Shown piece after piece: positions 24,532 to 34,547 of a stretch of 64,000 nt of DNA. This DNA is from Planotetraspora mira. Its GTDB lineage: Bacteria > Actinomycetota > Actinomycetes > Streptosporangiales > Streptosporangiaceae. Every line of letters starts with the position of its first letter. Within the stretch, counting starts at the first letter, position 1. A program made the translations under genes and the position numbers. The notes beneath the pieces are model-generated. The model did not search any database and was not told the DNA's origin. It was given only the letters and a program-made list of their open reading frames with translations. The stretch spans positions 279,411-343,410 of the forward strand of contig NZ_BOOO01000016.1 in the NCBI RefSeq assembly GCF_016863275.1, in the 5' to 3' direction.

Positions 24532-26352
24532 TCAGGAGGAGGTGGAGTCGAGGCGTTCGGCCAGTTCCATCCATTCGAGCTCGACCGAGTCCTTCTGCGC
24601 GCCGATCTCGCGGAGTTCCGCGTCGAGCTTGCCGAGCCGTTCGAAGTCGCTGGCCGCCGTGGCCATCTCGGCGTGCAGCTTCGCCTCCCGCTCACCCAGC
24701 TTGTCGAGCTGCCGCTCCAGCCGGTTCAGCTCCTTCTGGAGCTCCCGCAGCTCCTTGGCCGACAACCCCGCGTCCACCGCGACCTGGGCGGCCGCCGGAG
24801 CCTGCGCGGGGGCGGCAGCCGTACCGGCTGAGGCCGCGCGGGCGGACAGCGCCGCCCCGGACGCCCGGCGCTCCAGATACTCGTCCACACCGCCCGGCAA
24901 CATCGACAACCTGCCGTCGCCCAGCAGGGCCACGCAGCGGTCGGCGACCCGCTCCAGGAAGTAGCGGTCGTGGCTGACGACGATCAGCGTGCCGGGCCAG
25001 GCGTCGAGCAGATCCTCAAGCTCGGTCAGCGTCTCGATGTCGAGGTCGTTCGTCGGCTCGTCCAGGAGCAGCACGTTGGGCTCGTCCATGATCAGCCTGA
25101 GCAGCTGGAGACGTCGCCGCTCGCCGCCCGACAGGTCGCCGACGACCTTCCACTGCGCCTCGCCCTTGAAGCCGAGGATCTCGAGCAGCTGGGACGCCGA
25201 CCATTCCTTCTTGCCGACGGTGACGTACTTGCGGATCTCTTCCACCGTCTCGAGCACGCGGCGCCGGGGATCGAGTTCGACCAGTTCCTGCGAGAGGTGC
25301 GCGAGCCGTACCGTCTTGCCCTCGACGACCCGGCCGGAGTCGGGTGCGACCATCCCGGAGAGCAGGCGTAACACCGACGACTTGCCTGAGCCGTTGACAC
25401 CGATCAGGCCGACCCGATCACCGGGGCCGAACTGCCAGGTGCAGTGGTCGAGCACGAGCGGGCCCGCGTCGGGACCGCCCGCGTGCAGCGTCACGTCCTC
25501 GAGGTCGTAGACGGTCTTGCCGAGCCGTGCGGAGGCGAACTTCAGCAGTTCGACGCTCTCCCGCGCCGGCGGCACGTCCGCGATCAGGGCCTCGGCGGCG
25601 TTGATGCGGAACTTGGGCTTGGAGGTCCGGGCGGGCGGCCCGCGCCGCAGCCACGCGATCTCCTTGCGCATCAGGTTCTGCCTGCGGTCCTCCGCCGCCT
25701 GCGCGATCCGGGCCCGCTCCGCCTTGGCCAGGACGTAGGCGGCGTACCCGCCTTCGTAGCGCTCGACGCCCCCGTCCACGACCTCCCACGTCCGGGTCGA
25801 GACCGCGTCGAGGAACCAGCGGTCGTGGGTGACGACCAGGAGCGCCGACTTGCGCTGGGAGAGATGACCGGCGAGCCAGGCGATGGCCTCGATGTCGAGG
25901 TGGTTGGTCGGCTCGTCGAGGATGATCAGGTCGTGCTCGCCGATGAGCAGCCTGGCCAGGGCCGTGCGACGTCGCTCACCGCCCGACAGCGCGGCCGCCT
26001 TCGCCGACAGGTCGATGTCGCCGAGCAGGTTGGCCAGGATCTCCCGGATGGCCGGGTCCCCGGCCCACTCGTGCTCCGCCCTGTCCGCGAGGACCAGATC
26101 CCGTACGGCGGCCGCCGGGTCGAGGTCGTCCCGCTGGGACAGGCCGCCCACACGCAGGCCACGGTTGTGGGTCACCCGTCCGCTGTCGGGCTTCAACTCT
26201 CCGGCGATGATCGAGACCAGAGTGGTCTTGCCGCCGCCGTTGCGGCCGACGACACCGACCCGATCGCCCTGCTCGATGCCGAGGGAGACACCGGAGAGCA
26301 GCGGTTTGGGCCCGAAGGCTTGGGAGACGGATTCGAGATTGACCAGGTTCAT
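24532..26352 (-). CDS. ABC-F family ATP-binding protein (Uup-like)
   Basis: 606 residues with two ATP-binding cassettes and no membrane domain. Walker A motifs are GRNGGGKTT (about 37) and GVNGSGKSS (about 338). Signatures LSGGERRR occur in both halves, Walker B/D loops are ILDEPTNHLD and LLDEPTNDLD, and the linker between them is basic and helical (RQNLMRKEIAWLRRGP). A C-terminal coiled coil (about 535-600) after an Ala-rich spacer matches Uup, which binds DNA or ribosomes. It lies directly downstream of ispE and is probably co-transcribed. Confidence 0.93.
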   Translation of the reverse strand: MNLVNLESVSQAFGPKPLLSGVSLGIEQGDRVGVVGRNGGGKTTLVSIIAGELKPDSGRVTHNRGLRVGGLSQRDDLDPAAAVRDLVLADRAEHEWAGDPAIREILANLLGDIDLSAKAAALSGGERRRTALARLLIGEHDLIILDEPTNHLDIEAIAWLAGHLSQRKSALLVVTHDRWFLDAVSTRTWEVVDGGVERYEGGYAAYVLAKAERARIAQAAEDRRQNLMRKEIAWLRRGPPARTSKPKFRINAAEALIADVPPARESVELLKFASARLGKTVYDLEDVTLHAGGPDAGPLVLDHCTWQFGPGDRVGLIGVNGSGKSSVLRLLSGMVAPDSGRVVEGKTVRLAHLSQELVELDPRRRVLETVEEIRKYVTVGKKEWSASQLLEILGFKGEAQWKVVGDLSGGERRRLQLLRLIMDEPNVLLLDEPTNDLDIETLTELEDLLDAWPGTLIVVSHDRYFLERVADRCVALLGDGRLSMLPGGVDEYLERRASGAALSARAASAGTAAAPAQAPAAAQVAVDAGLSAKELRELQKELNRLERQLDKLGEREAKLHAEMATAASDFERLGKLDAELREIGAQKDSVELEWMELAERLDSTSS

Positions 26353-26364
26353 CGCCCGTAAAGC

Positions 26365-27282
26365 CTATCCGGCGACGACGGCTCCCGGGACGGGCCCTGA
26401 AGCGGTGACGACGGACCGGCAGACGCCCGCACCCGTGAGCGCGAGCGCCACCTCGGCGGCGTGCGTCCCGGAACCGGCCAGGAAGGCGCAGGTGGGCCCG
26501 GAGCCCGACACGATCGCGCCGAGCGCGCCCGCGTCGCGACCCGCGTCGAGCGTGCGGCCGAGAGACGGGCGGAGCGCGAGCGCGGCGGGCTGCAGGTCGT
26601 TGACCAGCGCCAGGCCGAGCGCCTTCGCGTCCCCCTCGTGGAGGGCCGCCATGAGCGGCTCACTGGCGATCGGCCAGGCGGCCTCCTCGCCCGCGGCCTC
26701 GCGCAGCCTGTCGCATTCGCCGTAGACCTTGGGCGTGGACAGCCCGCCGTCCGCGAGCGCGAAGACCCAGTGGAAGGTGCCGCCCGTCTCGACCGGCGTG
26801 AGCAACTCGCCCTTGCCCCTGCCCACCGCCGTGCCGCCGAGGAGGGCGAACGGCACGTCGCTGCCGATGTCGGCACCGATCTCCATCAGGTTCTCCAGAG
26901 GCAGCCCGAGGCCCCACAACTCGTTGCACGCCACCAGGGCGGCCGCGGCGTCCGCGCTGCCGCCGGCCATTCCGCCGGCCACCGGGATCGCCTTACGGAT
27001 CAGCAGGTCGGCGCCGCGAGAGGCGCCCGCCCGTGCCGCGAGGGCCCGGGCCGCCTTCGACGCCAGGTTGTCCTCACCCGTGGGCACGCTCCCCGCCGAC
27101 TCGCCCTCGACCCGCACCGTCAGCGTCTCCGCCGACGCGGCCGGCTCGGACGCCGTCAACTCGTCGAACAACGACACGGCGTGGAAGACGTTCACCAGGT
27201 CGTGGAAGCCGTCATCGCGAAGAGGCCCCACGGCCAGTTGGAGGTTGACCTTGGCGGGCACGCGCACGGTGACCTCGATCAT
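26365..27282 (-). CDS. ispE: 4-diphosphocytidyl-2-C-methyl-D-erythritol kinase
   Basis: 305 residues from the ATG at 27282, where the protein begins MIEVTVRVPAKVNLQLAVG; longer in-frame extension is non-coding. The GHMP kinase motif PVAGGMAGGSADAAAAL near 96-112 binds ATP. LLGGTAVGRGKGE and IVSGSGPTCAFL are further family blocks. It phosphorylates the CDP-ME intermediate of the MEP isoprenoid pathway. In other actinobacteria ispE follows rsmA directly; here a plus-strand kinase/FG-GAP module separates them. Confidence 0.95.
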   Translation of the reverse strand: MIEVTVRVPAKVNLQLAVGPLRDDGFHDLVNVFHAVSLFDELTASEPAASAETLTVRVEGESAGSVPTGEDNLASKAARALAARAGASRGADLLIRKAIPVAGGMAGGSADAAAALVACNELWGLGLPLENLMEIGADIGSDVPFALLGGTAVGRGKGELLTPVETGGTFHWVFALADGGLSTPKVYGECDRLREAAGEEAAWPIASEPLMAALHEGDAKALGLALVNDLQPAALALRPSLGRTLDAGRDAGALGAIVSGSGPTCAFLAGSGTHAAEVALALTGAGVCRSVVTASGPVPGAVVAG

Positions 27283-27419
27283 CGCCCGCTCACCGCTTCC
27301 CCGACTCGTCCTGTCACTGCGGCCATGGGATCCGAGCCTAACGTGGCCTGGACCTGCGACCAGCCAATAGATCCTCCTAAATGAGGGCGAAAGGCATACA
27401 CGCAGACGGTACGGTTTGG

Positions 27420-28838
27420 ATGATCCCCCCCGGTCCATGGAGCACACCGATAGACGGCCCCAGCGCGACGAGCGCGCCTCTGTCCCCGAGCGACCCGGCC
27501 GCCATCGGCGGTTACACGCTGCTCGGGCGGCTCGGCACGGGCGGCATGGGAACGGTCTACCTCGGTTCCTCTGACGACGACCGGCTGGTCGCCGTGAAGG
27601 TCGTCCGGCGGGAGTACTCGGAGGACCCCGACTTCACCTCGCGGTTCCACTCGGAGGTCGAGCACGCGCAGGCGGTGGCGTCCTTCTGCACCGCCGAGGT
27701 CATCGGGCACGGCGAGGCCGCGGACGGCCGGCCGTACATGGTCACCGAGTTCATCCCGGGCACGCCGCTCGACCGTCAGATCTCGACGTACGGCAAGCTC
27801 GAGCCGGCGACCCTGCACGGCGTCGCGTTCGGGGTCGCGGCGGCACTGACCGCCATCCACTCGGCCGGGCTGGTGCACCGGGACCTGAAACCGGCCAACG
27901 TCATCCTGTCGATGTCGGGGCCCCGGGTCATCGACTTCGGCATCGCGCGGGCCGTTGACGCGACCCACGGGCACACCAAGACGGGCGAGGTCGTCGGAAC
28001 CCCCGGCTGGTGGGCGCCCGAACACCTGCAGGCGCACCCCGTGGGCCCGCCGGCCGACATCTTCACCTGGGGCTGCCTGGTGGCCTATGCGGGAACCGGC
28101 CGCCATCCCTTCGGGGAGGGCCCTCCGATGGTCCTCGCCCATCGCATCCTGGAGACCGAGCCCGACACCGCCGGCCTCCCGGAGGGGCTCGCCCACCTCG
28201 TGCGCCGGGCGCTGAACCGCTGGCCCGCGAACCGGCCGACCGCCCAGGAACTGCTGCTCGCCCTCGTCGGCGGGCAGACGGAGCAGACGACCGAGGCGAT
28301 CGAGGAACTCTGGGATCCGCCGCAGAACCTCCTGCCCGTCACCACTCCCGCGCCGCTGCCGTCGCTCCGCCGGAGGAGACCGCCCATGGCCGTGCTCCTG
28401 GTCGCGGGCCTCGTGGCGGTCATCGCCGCCGGTCTGTTCATCGGGCTGCGCACCGGGAAACAGGGCGTCGTTACGGCCGGCGTGCCCCATGCCCGGGCGA
28501 ACGACATCGGCCGCCGCCTCGAAGTCGGGGACGTCCAGCTCGTCGTCCAGCGGCCCTCCTGCCGGGGAGCGGCGGATCGGGGCCAGACGTGCCTGGTCGA
28601 ATGGGCGCTGCTCAACATGGGCGGCTCCAAGGTCGATCTGGCCGGGCCGCTCGACCTCGTCGACGACGAAGGGATCACCCGCGCCGCCGTGGGCGCCGTC
28701 AAGGACTCGCCCGCCTCCATCCAGCCCGGGGACATGATCTCCCTGGCCACGGAGTACACGCTTCCCGCGGATCGCCGGGCCGTACGGCTGATCGGGCCGG
28801 TGATCACGGGTGGCGGCGACATCGAGGTGCGTCTATGA
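27420..28838 (+). CDS. Membrane Ser/Thr protein kinase with extracellular domain (module 1)
   Basis: 472 residues from the ATG at 27420; an ATG at 27381 adds 13 codons with untypical AT-ending usage, and neither has a clear ribosome site. The kinase domain has [15 protein letters not shown], Lys60, HRDLKPAN (Asp155), DFG (Asp172) and an unusual GTPGWWAPE activation segment. One membrane helix spans about 323-343. The outer ~130 residues contain a Cys pair (SCRG to QTCL) and a beta-rich domain that recurs in the kinase at 31530. The stop overlaps the FG-GAP start (ATGA). Catalytic residues are intact, so it should be active. Confidence 0.9.
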   Translation: MIPPGPWSTPIDGPSATSAPLSPSDPAAIGGYTLLGRLGTGGMGTVYLGSSDDDRLVAVKVVRREYSEDPDFTSRFHSEVEHAQAVASFCTAEVIGHGEAADGRPYMVTEFIPGTPLDRQISTYGKLEPATLHGVAFGVAAALTAIHSAGLVHRDLKPANVILSMSGPRVIDFGIARAVDATHGHTKTGEVVGTPGWWAPEHLQAHPVGPPADIFTWGCLVAYAGTGRHPFGEGPPMVLAHRILETEPDTAGLPEGLAHLVRRALNRWPANRPTAQELLLALVGGQTEQTTEAIEELWDPPQNLLPVTTPAPLPSLRRRRPPMAVLLVAGLVAVIAAGLFIGLRTGKQGVVTAGVPHARANDIGRRLEVGDVQLVVQRPSCRGAADRGQTCLVEWALLNMGGSKVDLAGPLDLVDDEGITRAAVGAVKDSPASIQPGDMISLATEYTLPADRRAVRLIGPVITGGGDIEVRL

Positions 28839-30424
28839 CCGGCGCACGAGTGGGACGCCTGATCCTCACGGCGGCGATCACGCTGGCCTGCGTCGCGGCC
28901 GTGTCCCCCTCCCCGCCGGCGACGCCCGACCCCACGCCGGAGGTCACGCCGACGGTCACTCCCGAGCCCACCCCCAGCGTCTCGCTCGAACCCACACCGA
29001 CTCCGACGGTCGTCGTCCCCACGCGGGGGTTCACTCCGCGGCCTCCCCAACCGGGCAACCCTCGGCCCCCCGCACATGATCCGTCTGACAGGTGCCCGGG
29101 CGCGGGCGAGTTCGACTTCGACGGGGACGGCCAGGACGACGCCGTGGTGGGCGACCCGTTCGCCGGCTTCGGATCCGCGCGCGGCGGAAGGCTCTTCCTC
29201 CTGCGGGGACGGCCCGGCACTCCCCTCGACCCGGCCATTCAGGCCTTCGAGGCCGGCACACCCGGCTGGATCGCCCGCCCCGGACACATCGACGGGGACC
29301 GGTGCATGGATCTGGTGGTCGCCAACCCGTTCGCGGACGGCAGGCGCGGCTCCGCCACGGTGCACGGTTCCGGCATCGCCTACGTCTACTGGGGCGGTCC
29401 CGACTTCGGCCGCGTCGCCACCCGGCTGGAGCTGAAGCCGCCCGTGGCGCGATCATCCGCGCATTTCGGCTGGTCCGTGGCCGTGCGAGACGGCCTCGTG
29501 GCGATCGGCGCGCCGTATGAGGACGCCGACGACACCATCGACTCCGGCGCGGTGTACGTCTTCGATCTCAGGGATCGCAAGCCGGGCGAACCTCAGCGGA
29601 TCACACAGGACTCACCGGGTGTCCCGGGCATCAGCCAGCCCGGCGACATGTTCGGCTGGGCGGTCACCCTGGGCAGGCTCGGCGGCTCCCCCGGTGCCGC
29701 AGACCTGGTGATGGGCGTGCCCTTCGAGGACAACGAGGAGACGGGCCAGGCCGACACCGGAGGCGTCACCCTGGTCTACGACGTGTCCTTCCGCCACTCG
29801 CGCTATCGCGGCAAGAAGTGGGATCTCGCCTCCGTCACCGACGAGGTCCCCTCCAACGCGGGCGACGACTTCGGTTACTCCCTGCGGTACGGCAAGGACG
29901 GCGACCAGGGTTATCTGGCGGTCGGCGTGCCCAAGGCGGACCCGGAGGGCGCGCGGGACGCCGGGGCGGTCGTGCTCTTCGAGGCGACCGACGCCGGCCC
30001 GCGCTTCCTCCGGGTGCTGCACCAGGGACTCGACATCGTGGGCGACAGTCCCGACCCCGGGGACAGGTTCGGCTGGTCCGTGGCTCTCAGCGGCCCGTAC
30101 GTCCTCGTCGGCGCCCCCGGCGAGAGCGGGCCCACCACGGCGGAGAGCGGCGCCGTGAACGTCGTCCCGCTCGGGAACGGCTCCGCCGGCCTGATGGCGA
30201 CGCTGGGCGACCCCCGGCCGTACGACCATTTCGGATGGAGCGTGAGCCCGTTCGGGGACGGCCGGTTCCTGATCGGCGCTCCCGATCGGGGAACCACCGG
30301 CACGGTCACCGTCGTGACCACGGCGACCGCCGCGAGCGGCCGCAACCTTCGCGAGATGTCGCCCGAGCAGGCAGGTCCGACGGGTACGGAGTCTCTGGAC
30401 TTCGGGGCCTCCGTGGCGGGCTAG
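28835..30424 (+). CDS. Secreted FG-GAP (integrin-alpha-like) beta-propeller protein (module 1)
   Basis: 529 residues, coupled by ATGA to the kinase. A signal peptide (about 1-27) is followed by a Pro/Thr/Ser-rich linker to about residue 85. The FG-GAP region then starts with FDFDGDGQDDAVVGDPFAG, a calcium-binding DxDxDG motif. Blade repeats carry HFGWSV, MFGWAV, DFGYSL, RFGWSV and a last HFGWSV, consistent with a seven-blade propeller. Pro/Thr-rich linkers are typical O-mannosylation targets, and pmt lies at 41619. It may be the extracellular partner or ligand sensor of the kinase; this is inference from coupling. Confidence 0.87.
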   Translation: MTGARVGRLILTAAITLACVAAVSPSPPATPDPTPEVTPTVTPEPTPSVSLEPTPTPTVVVPTRGFTPRPPQPGNPRPPAHDPSDRCPGAGEFDFDGDGQDDAVVGDPFAGFGSARGGRLFLLRGRPGTPLDPAIQAFEAGTPGWIARPGHIDGDRCMDLVVANPFADGRRGSATVHGSGIAYVYWGGPDFGRVATRLELKPPVARSSAHFGWSVAVRDGLVAIGAPYEDADDTIDSGAVYVFDLRDRKPGEPQRITQDSPGVPGISQPGDMFGWAVTLGRLGGSPGAADLVMGVPFEDNEETGQADTGGVTLVYDVSFRHSRYRGKKWDLASVTDEVPSNAGDDFGYSLRYGKDGDQGYLAVGVPKADPEGARDAGAVVLFEATDAGPRFLRVLHQGLDIVGDSPDPGDRFGWSVALSGPYVLVGAPGESGPTTAESGAVNVVPLGNGSAGLMATLGDPRPYDHFGWSVSPFGDGRFLIGAPDRGTTGTVTVVTTATAASGRNLREMSPEQAGPTGTESLDFGASVAG

Positions 30425-30451
30425 CCGAGCCGTCCGGCCCGGCGGTCCGGC

Positions 30452-31384
30452 TCAGACCCCCGTCTCAGGGTCCCTTTCGCGGTCCGTCTCAGAGTCCGTC
30501 TCGAGGTCCGTCTCGAGGTCCGTCTCCGGGTCCGTCTCGAGGGGCGGCCGGTGCTCGGCGATGCGCGCGAAGTCCTCGATGCCGAGTTGCTCGCCCCTCT
30601 TCGACGGGTCGATCCCCGCCTTGACGAGCGCGCCTTCGGCGGCGGCAGCCGTACCGGCCCAGGACGCGAGAGCGGCGCGCAGCGTCTTGCGGCGCTGAGC
30701 GAAGGCGGCGTCGATGGCCGCGAAGACCTCCGTGCGCGGCGCCGAGGTCTCCGGCGGGTCCCTGCGGACGAGGGAGACCAGGCCGGAGTCGACGTTCGGC
30801 GCCGGCCAGAAGACGTTGCGGCCCACCGGTCCGGCCCTGCGGACATCGGCGTACCACGCGGCCTTGAGCGACGGGATGCCGTAGATCTTCGATCCCGGTG
30901 AGGCCGCGAGCCGGTCGGCGACCTCCGACTGGACCATGACCAGGCCCCGGCGCAGCGACGGCAACGCCTCCAGAAGGTGCAGCAACACCGGCACGGACAC
31001 GTTGTACGGCAGGTTGGCCACGAGCGCGGTCGGCTCGATGCCCAGATCGGCGGGCCGCACCCGGAGGGCGTCGGCGTGCAGGACCGTCAGCCGGTCGGCC
31101 AGTTCGGGAGCGTGCTCGGCCACCGTCAGCGGCAGTTGTGCCGCGAGCACCGGATCGATCTCCACCGCGACGACCCGCGCGACCTCGGGGAGCAGCGCCA
31201 GCGTCAACGAGCCGAGGCCGGGACCGACCTCGATGGCCACGTCGTCCGGGGACAACTCGGCCGTCCGGACGATCCTGCGCACTGTGCCGCCGTCGATGAC
31301 GAAGTTCTGCCCGAGCTTCTTCGTCGGCCGGATGTTCAGCTTCTTCGCCAGCGTGCGTACTTCTACCGGACCGAGCAGGCTCAT
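30452..31384 (-). CDS. rsmA: 16S rRNA dimethyladenosine transferase
   Basis: 310 residues from the ATG at 31384 (GGAGGG lies immediately upstream, rather close). [12 protein letters not shown], the SAM motif [14 protein letters not shown] and the catalytic NLPYNVS are all present. It dimethylates two adjacent adenines in the 3'-end helix of 16S rRNA. The family end is followed by a tail built from 12-bp DNA repeats that encode [12 protein letters not shown], about 25 acidic residues. It is flanked on both sides by opposite-strand kinase/FG-GAP modules. Confidence 0.94.
   Translation of the reverse strand: MSLLGPVEVRTLAKKLNIRPTKKLGQNFVIDGGTVRRIVRTAELSPDDVAIEVGPGLGSLTLALLPEVARVVAVEIDPVLAAQLPLTVAEHAPELADRLTVLHADALRVRPADLGIEPTALVANLPYNVSVPVLLHLLEALPSLRRGLVMVQSEVADRLAASPGSKIYGIPSLKAAWYADVRRAGPVGRNVFWPAPNVDSGLVSLVRRDPPETSAPRTEVFAAIDAAFAQRRKTLRAALASWAGTAAAAEGALVKAGIDPSKRGEQLGIEDFARIAEHRPPLETDPETDLETDLETDSETDRERDPETGV
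30482..30541 (-). repeat. Five 12-bp tandem repeats in rsmA tail
   Basis: Units of GTCCGTCTCGAG (plus-strand sense) start at 30482, 30494, 30506, 30518 and 30530, three of them identical. They encode the acidic tetrapeptide repeats at the RsmA C-terminus in frame, so copy number can change without breaking the gene. Confidence 0.9.
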
Positions 31385-31529
31385 CCCTCCAGTGTGGTGC
31401 ATGCGTCGGGTCGATTCGCCAGGCGACTCCGCCGTCGCGCGCTCCCCGTTTCCCGGACTTTTCCCGATGGGGCAATCCACCCCGCCTCCGGCGTCGAAAC
31501 CCCTATATACCGAAAAGGGGCGGGCAAAC

Positions 31530-33146
31530 GTGGACGACGTACTTACGGTCAAGATCGACAGACACGGGCTCTCTCGATCCCCCGGAGCCGAGCCGCTCCG
31601 AGCGGGCGATCCGCCGGTCATCGGCCCCTACCGGCTGCTGGGGAGACTCGGCGAAGGCGGAATGGGAACCGTCTACCTCGCCACCGCCCCCACAGGCCGG
31701 GTGGTCGCGGTGAAGGTGGTGAAGGCCGAGTTCACCCAGGACGAGAACTTCGCCGCCAGGTTCCACGCGGAGGTGGACAACGCCAGGAGAGTCGCCTCGT
31801 TCTGCACGGCCCAGGTGCTGGACAACGGCGACGCCGAGGACGGCCGGCCGTACATGGTCACCGAGTACATCGCCGGAGTGCCGCTGTCGCGGCAGATCGC
31901 GACGTACGGCCCGCTGGAGCCGGGGGCGCTCACCGGGGTCGCGCTCGGCGTCGCGGCCGCGCTGGCCGCCATCCATGTCGCGGGGCTCGTCCATCGTGAC
32001 CTCAAGCCGGCGAACGTGATGCTCTCCATGTCCGGGCCACGGGTGATCGATTTCGGGATCGCCCGGGCACTCGACGCCACGCAGGGCTTCACCCGGGCGG
32101 GCGAACTGCTCGGCAGCCCGGGATGGTGGGCTCCCGAGCAGGTCCGCGGCGAGGAGGTGACCCCGGCGACGGACATCTTCGCGTGGGGCTGCCTGGTGGC
32201 CTACGCGGGAAGCGGCCGCCGTCCCTACGGTTTCGGTGACGCGCCGGCGCTGGCCGCCCGCGTCCTCAACACTTCGCCAGATCTGGGGTCCCTGCCTGCC
32301 CCGTTGGACGAACTCGTCCGCCGCACCACCCATCTCGACGCCTCGCGCCGGCCCACCGCACAGGACCTGCTCATCGCGCTCGTCGGCGGGGTCGCGCCCG
32401 CCCTTTCCCCGATGGACGCAGAGGCGTCGGCCGCCGAAATGACGGTCACGGAGGCGCTGGTCACGGGAGTGTGGGCAGGCGCGTGGGAGCCCCCGCCCAG
32501 CGTGACATCACAACCCGACGCCGCGCAGGTCCTGGGCCCGCCCTCCGTCGATGCGGTGACGGTCGGCGCCCCCTCCGTTCCCAGCGCGCCGTCCCCGGGT
32601 GTCGACCCGGGCGATGTCGCGCGGCGTGCCAAGAAGATCCGGCTGCTGGCCGTCGCCGCCTCGGCTGTGATCGCGCTGACCCTCGTCCTCGGTGGACTGA
32701 TCACGTTGTCCGGCGGCGATGCGCGGGGCGGGGAAGCGGCCGCCGCCCCTCCTGGGAACACGGCCCCCATGAAGGAGGCGCCCGTCGCCGTCTCGGACGT
32801 CGGCAGGCGGATCCGGCTCGCGGGGTCCGACACGCAACTCCTCGTGCCGCAGCGGCCGCGCTGCGGGCTGCCCACCTACGAGGACACCGCCAGCAGGCGC
32901 GGCGGCCTGTGCCTCGTCCGCTGGACGATGGTGAACCTGGGCGGCGATCTGGCGCCGGTCAGCACCGTGCCGCCGCGCCTGGTCGACGACGTGGGCGACG
33001 AGCATGCCGCCGACGAGGCCTCCACACTCCTGCCCACGGCCCTCGTGCCGGGCGGCAAGGTCGACGGAATCCTGATCTTCGATCTCCCGCTCCGCCGTAC
33101 GCCCATGAAACTGGTCCTCGCCGACGATCTGGAGGTGCGGCTATGA
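31530..33146 (+). CDS. Membrane Ser/Thr protein kinase with extracellular domain (module 2)
   Basis: 538 residues from a GTG at 31530 downstream of AGGGGCGGG. It is paralogous to the kinase at 27420: [15 protein letters not shown], Lys62, HRDLKPAN (Asp157), DFG (Asp174) and the same GSPGWWAPE segment. After the kinase domain comes a Pro/Ser/Val-rich juxtamembrane stretch (about 320-360), a membrane helix near 370-392 and an extracellular domain sharing the DVGRRI...QRPRCG...[12 protein letters not shown] pattern with module 1. The TGA overlaps the ATG of the second FG-GAP gene. It diverges from rsmA over 145 bp. Confidence 0.9.
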   Translation: MDDVLTVKIDRHGLSRSPGAEPLRAGDPPVIGPYRLLGRLGEGGMGTVYLATAPTGRVVAVKVVKAEFTQDENFAARFHAEVDNARRVASFCTAQVLDNGDAEDGRPYMVTEYIAGVPLSRQIATYGPLEPGALTGVALGVAAALAAIHVAGLVHRDLKPANVMLSMSGPRVIDFGIARALDATQGFTRAGELLGSPGWWAPEQVRGEEVTPATDIFAWGCLVAYAGSGRRPYGFGDAPALAARVLNTSPDLGSLPAPLDELVRRTTHLDASRRPTAQDLLIALVGGVAPALSPMDAEASAAEMTVTEALVTGVWAGAWEPPPSVTSQPDAAQVLGPPSVDAVTVGAPSVPSAPSPGVDPGDVARRAKKIRLLAVAASAVIALTLVLGGLITLSGGDARGGEAAAAPPGNTAPMKEAPVAVSDVGRRIRLAGSDTQLLVPQRPRCGLPTYEDTASRRGGLCLVRWTMVNLGGDLAPVSTVPPRLVDDVGDEHAADEASTLLPTALVPGGKVDGILIFDLPLRRTPMKLVLADDLEVRL

Positions 33147-34546
33147 GGCTCCTGCGCACAGTCCCGGCGGTCCTGCTACTGGTCACCGCGTTGACCATTC
33201 CTGGTACGGCTCTCGCCCAGACCGGCTGTTCGTCGGCCGGCTCAGCCGACTTCAACGGCGACGGGCTGGACGACGCCGTCGTGGGAGATCCGTTCGCCGA
33301 CGTCCAGGGCAAGGAAGGGGCGGGAGTCGTCCACGTCCTGCTCGGCGCCGGGCGGTCCGGCGTCCTGGTGCTCCAGAGCCCTGACGCCGCCTCCGGTGAC
33401 AGCTTCGGATGGTCCGTACGGACCGCCCATGTCGACGGCGACCGGTGTTTGGACGTCGTGGTCGGCGCGCCGTACAGCGACGGGGACGGCAGCAGGGACG
33501 CCGGGGCGGCCTATGTGTTCCACGGCACGCCGAGCGGCCCGCCCAAGGTCACGCGGCTCTTCCCGGAACGGCAGCCGGACGCCCATTTCGGCTGGTCGCT
33601 GTCGGCGGCCGAGTTGCCATCGGGCGGCGCGCTCGTCGCCGTGGGAGAGCCCCATGCCGACCGTGCCGGTGTGAGCGACTCGGGAGCGGTCCACCTGTTC
33701 CAGGTGGGCGACATCGCGGAGGCTTCAGCGATCATCACGCAGGAGTCCGAGGGCGTCCCCGGTAACAGCGAGATCGGCGACATGTACGGCTGGGCTCTCG
33801 CCCTCGGCCACCTCGGCGGCCGGCCCGGTGAGCTCGACCTGGCCGTAGGAGTGCCGTTCGAGAACGACGACGGCGCCGGCAGGCAGGTGGCCTCCGGGAA
33901 GGCCGACTCCGGCACGGTCGGAGTCGTCTTCGACGTGCAGGCCGCGCGAGGCCGCTACGCCGGCACGACGTTGAGGCTCGACCGGAGCGGGCCGGACACG
34001 CCGGAGAGCTCGGACGACCGGTTCGGCTACGCCCTGGACTACGCCGAGTGGCGCGGTGACGGCTTTCTCGCGGCGAGCGCGCCGCTGGCCGACACGGCTG
34101 CGAAGGACTCCGGGGTCGTGGAGTTGTTCGTCAGAAAGGGCGCCGGTGAGGTGTCGCCGCTGCGGACGTTCCAGTCGGAATCCGGCGAGCTGGGCGGCTG
34201 GAGCCTCGCCTTCTGGAGTCCCCAGGGTGTCCTGTCTCTGGCGATCGGCTCCCGCATGACCTCCGCGACCGATCCCGGGGAATCAGACGTGCTGCGGCCG
34301 ATACTCCCGCAGAGCCCCGGGGCGTACGGCACGCCCGCCGTCCCCTATACGCACGTCGGCGCGGCGGCCGACGACGTCGGCGGCCGGAGTGCGCTCGAGC
34401 CCGGCGCGGGCCTGCTCGTGGGCCTTCCGGACGCCGGTCCCACCGGCTCGGTCGCCGTACTCGATCGAGGCGCCTCGACGTATCGCGGCCCAGGGACGAT
34501 CGACGGTGGCGCCTCCGCCGATTTCGGCGCGGCCGTCGCCGGCTGA
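33143..34546 (+). CDS. Secreted FG-GAP beta-propeller protein (module 2)
   Basis: 467 residues with a clear signal peptide ending near ALAQTG. Unlike its paralogue it has no Pro/Thr linker: SADFNGDGLDDAVVGDPFAD begins the propeller almost at once. Blade motifs include SFGWSV, HFGWSL, MYGWAL, RFGYAL and LGGWSL. Both propellers share DSGAV and GVPFE(D/N) strings. The gene is coupled to kinase 2 by ATGA and ends one base before the convergent tatD stop. No membrane anchor is visible, so it is presumably released or held non-covalently at the surface. Confidence 0.87.
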   Translation: MRLLRTVPAVLLLVTALTIPGTALAQTGCSSAGSADFNGDGLDDAVVGDPFADVQGKEGAGVVHVLLGAGRSGVLVLQSPDAASGDSFGWSVRTAHVDGDRCLDVVVGAPYSDGDGSRDAGAAYVFHGTPSGPPKVTRLFPERQPDAHFGWSLSAAELPSGGALVAVGEPHADRAGVSDSGAVHLFQVGDIAEASAIITQESEGVPGNSEIGDMYGWALALGHLGGRPGELDLAVGVPFENDDGAGRQVASGKADSGTVGVVFDVQAARGRYAGTTLRLDRSGPDTPESSDDRFGYALDYAEWRGDGFLAASAPLADTAAKDSGVVELFVRKGAGEVSPLRTFQSESGELGGWSLAFWSPQGVLSLAIGSRMTSATDPGESDVLRPILPQSPGAYGTPAVPYTHVGAAADDVGGRSALEPGAGLLVGLPDAGPTGSVAVLDRGASTYRGPGTIDGGASADFGAAVAG

Positions 34547-34547
34547 G

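Noticed and set aside
28010..28834. Upstream extension of the first FG-GAP protein
   Set aside because: It is antisense-free but overlaps the kinase gene in another frame; the signal peptide and ATGA overlap place the start at 28835.
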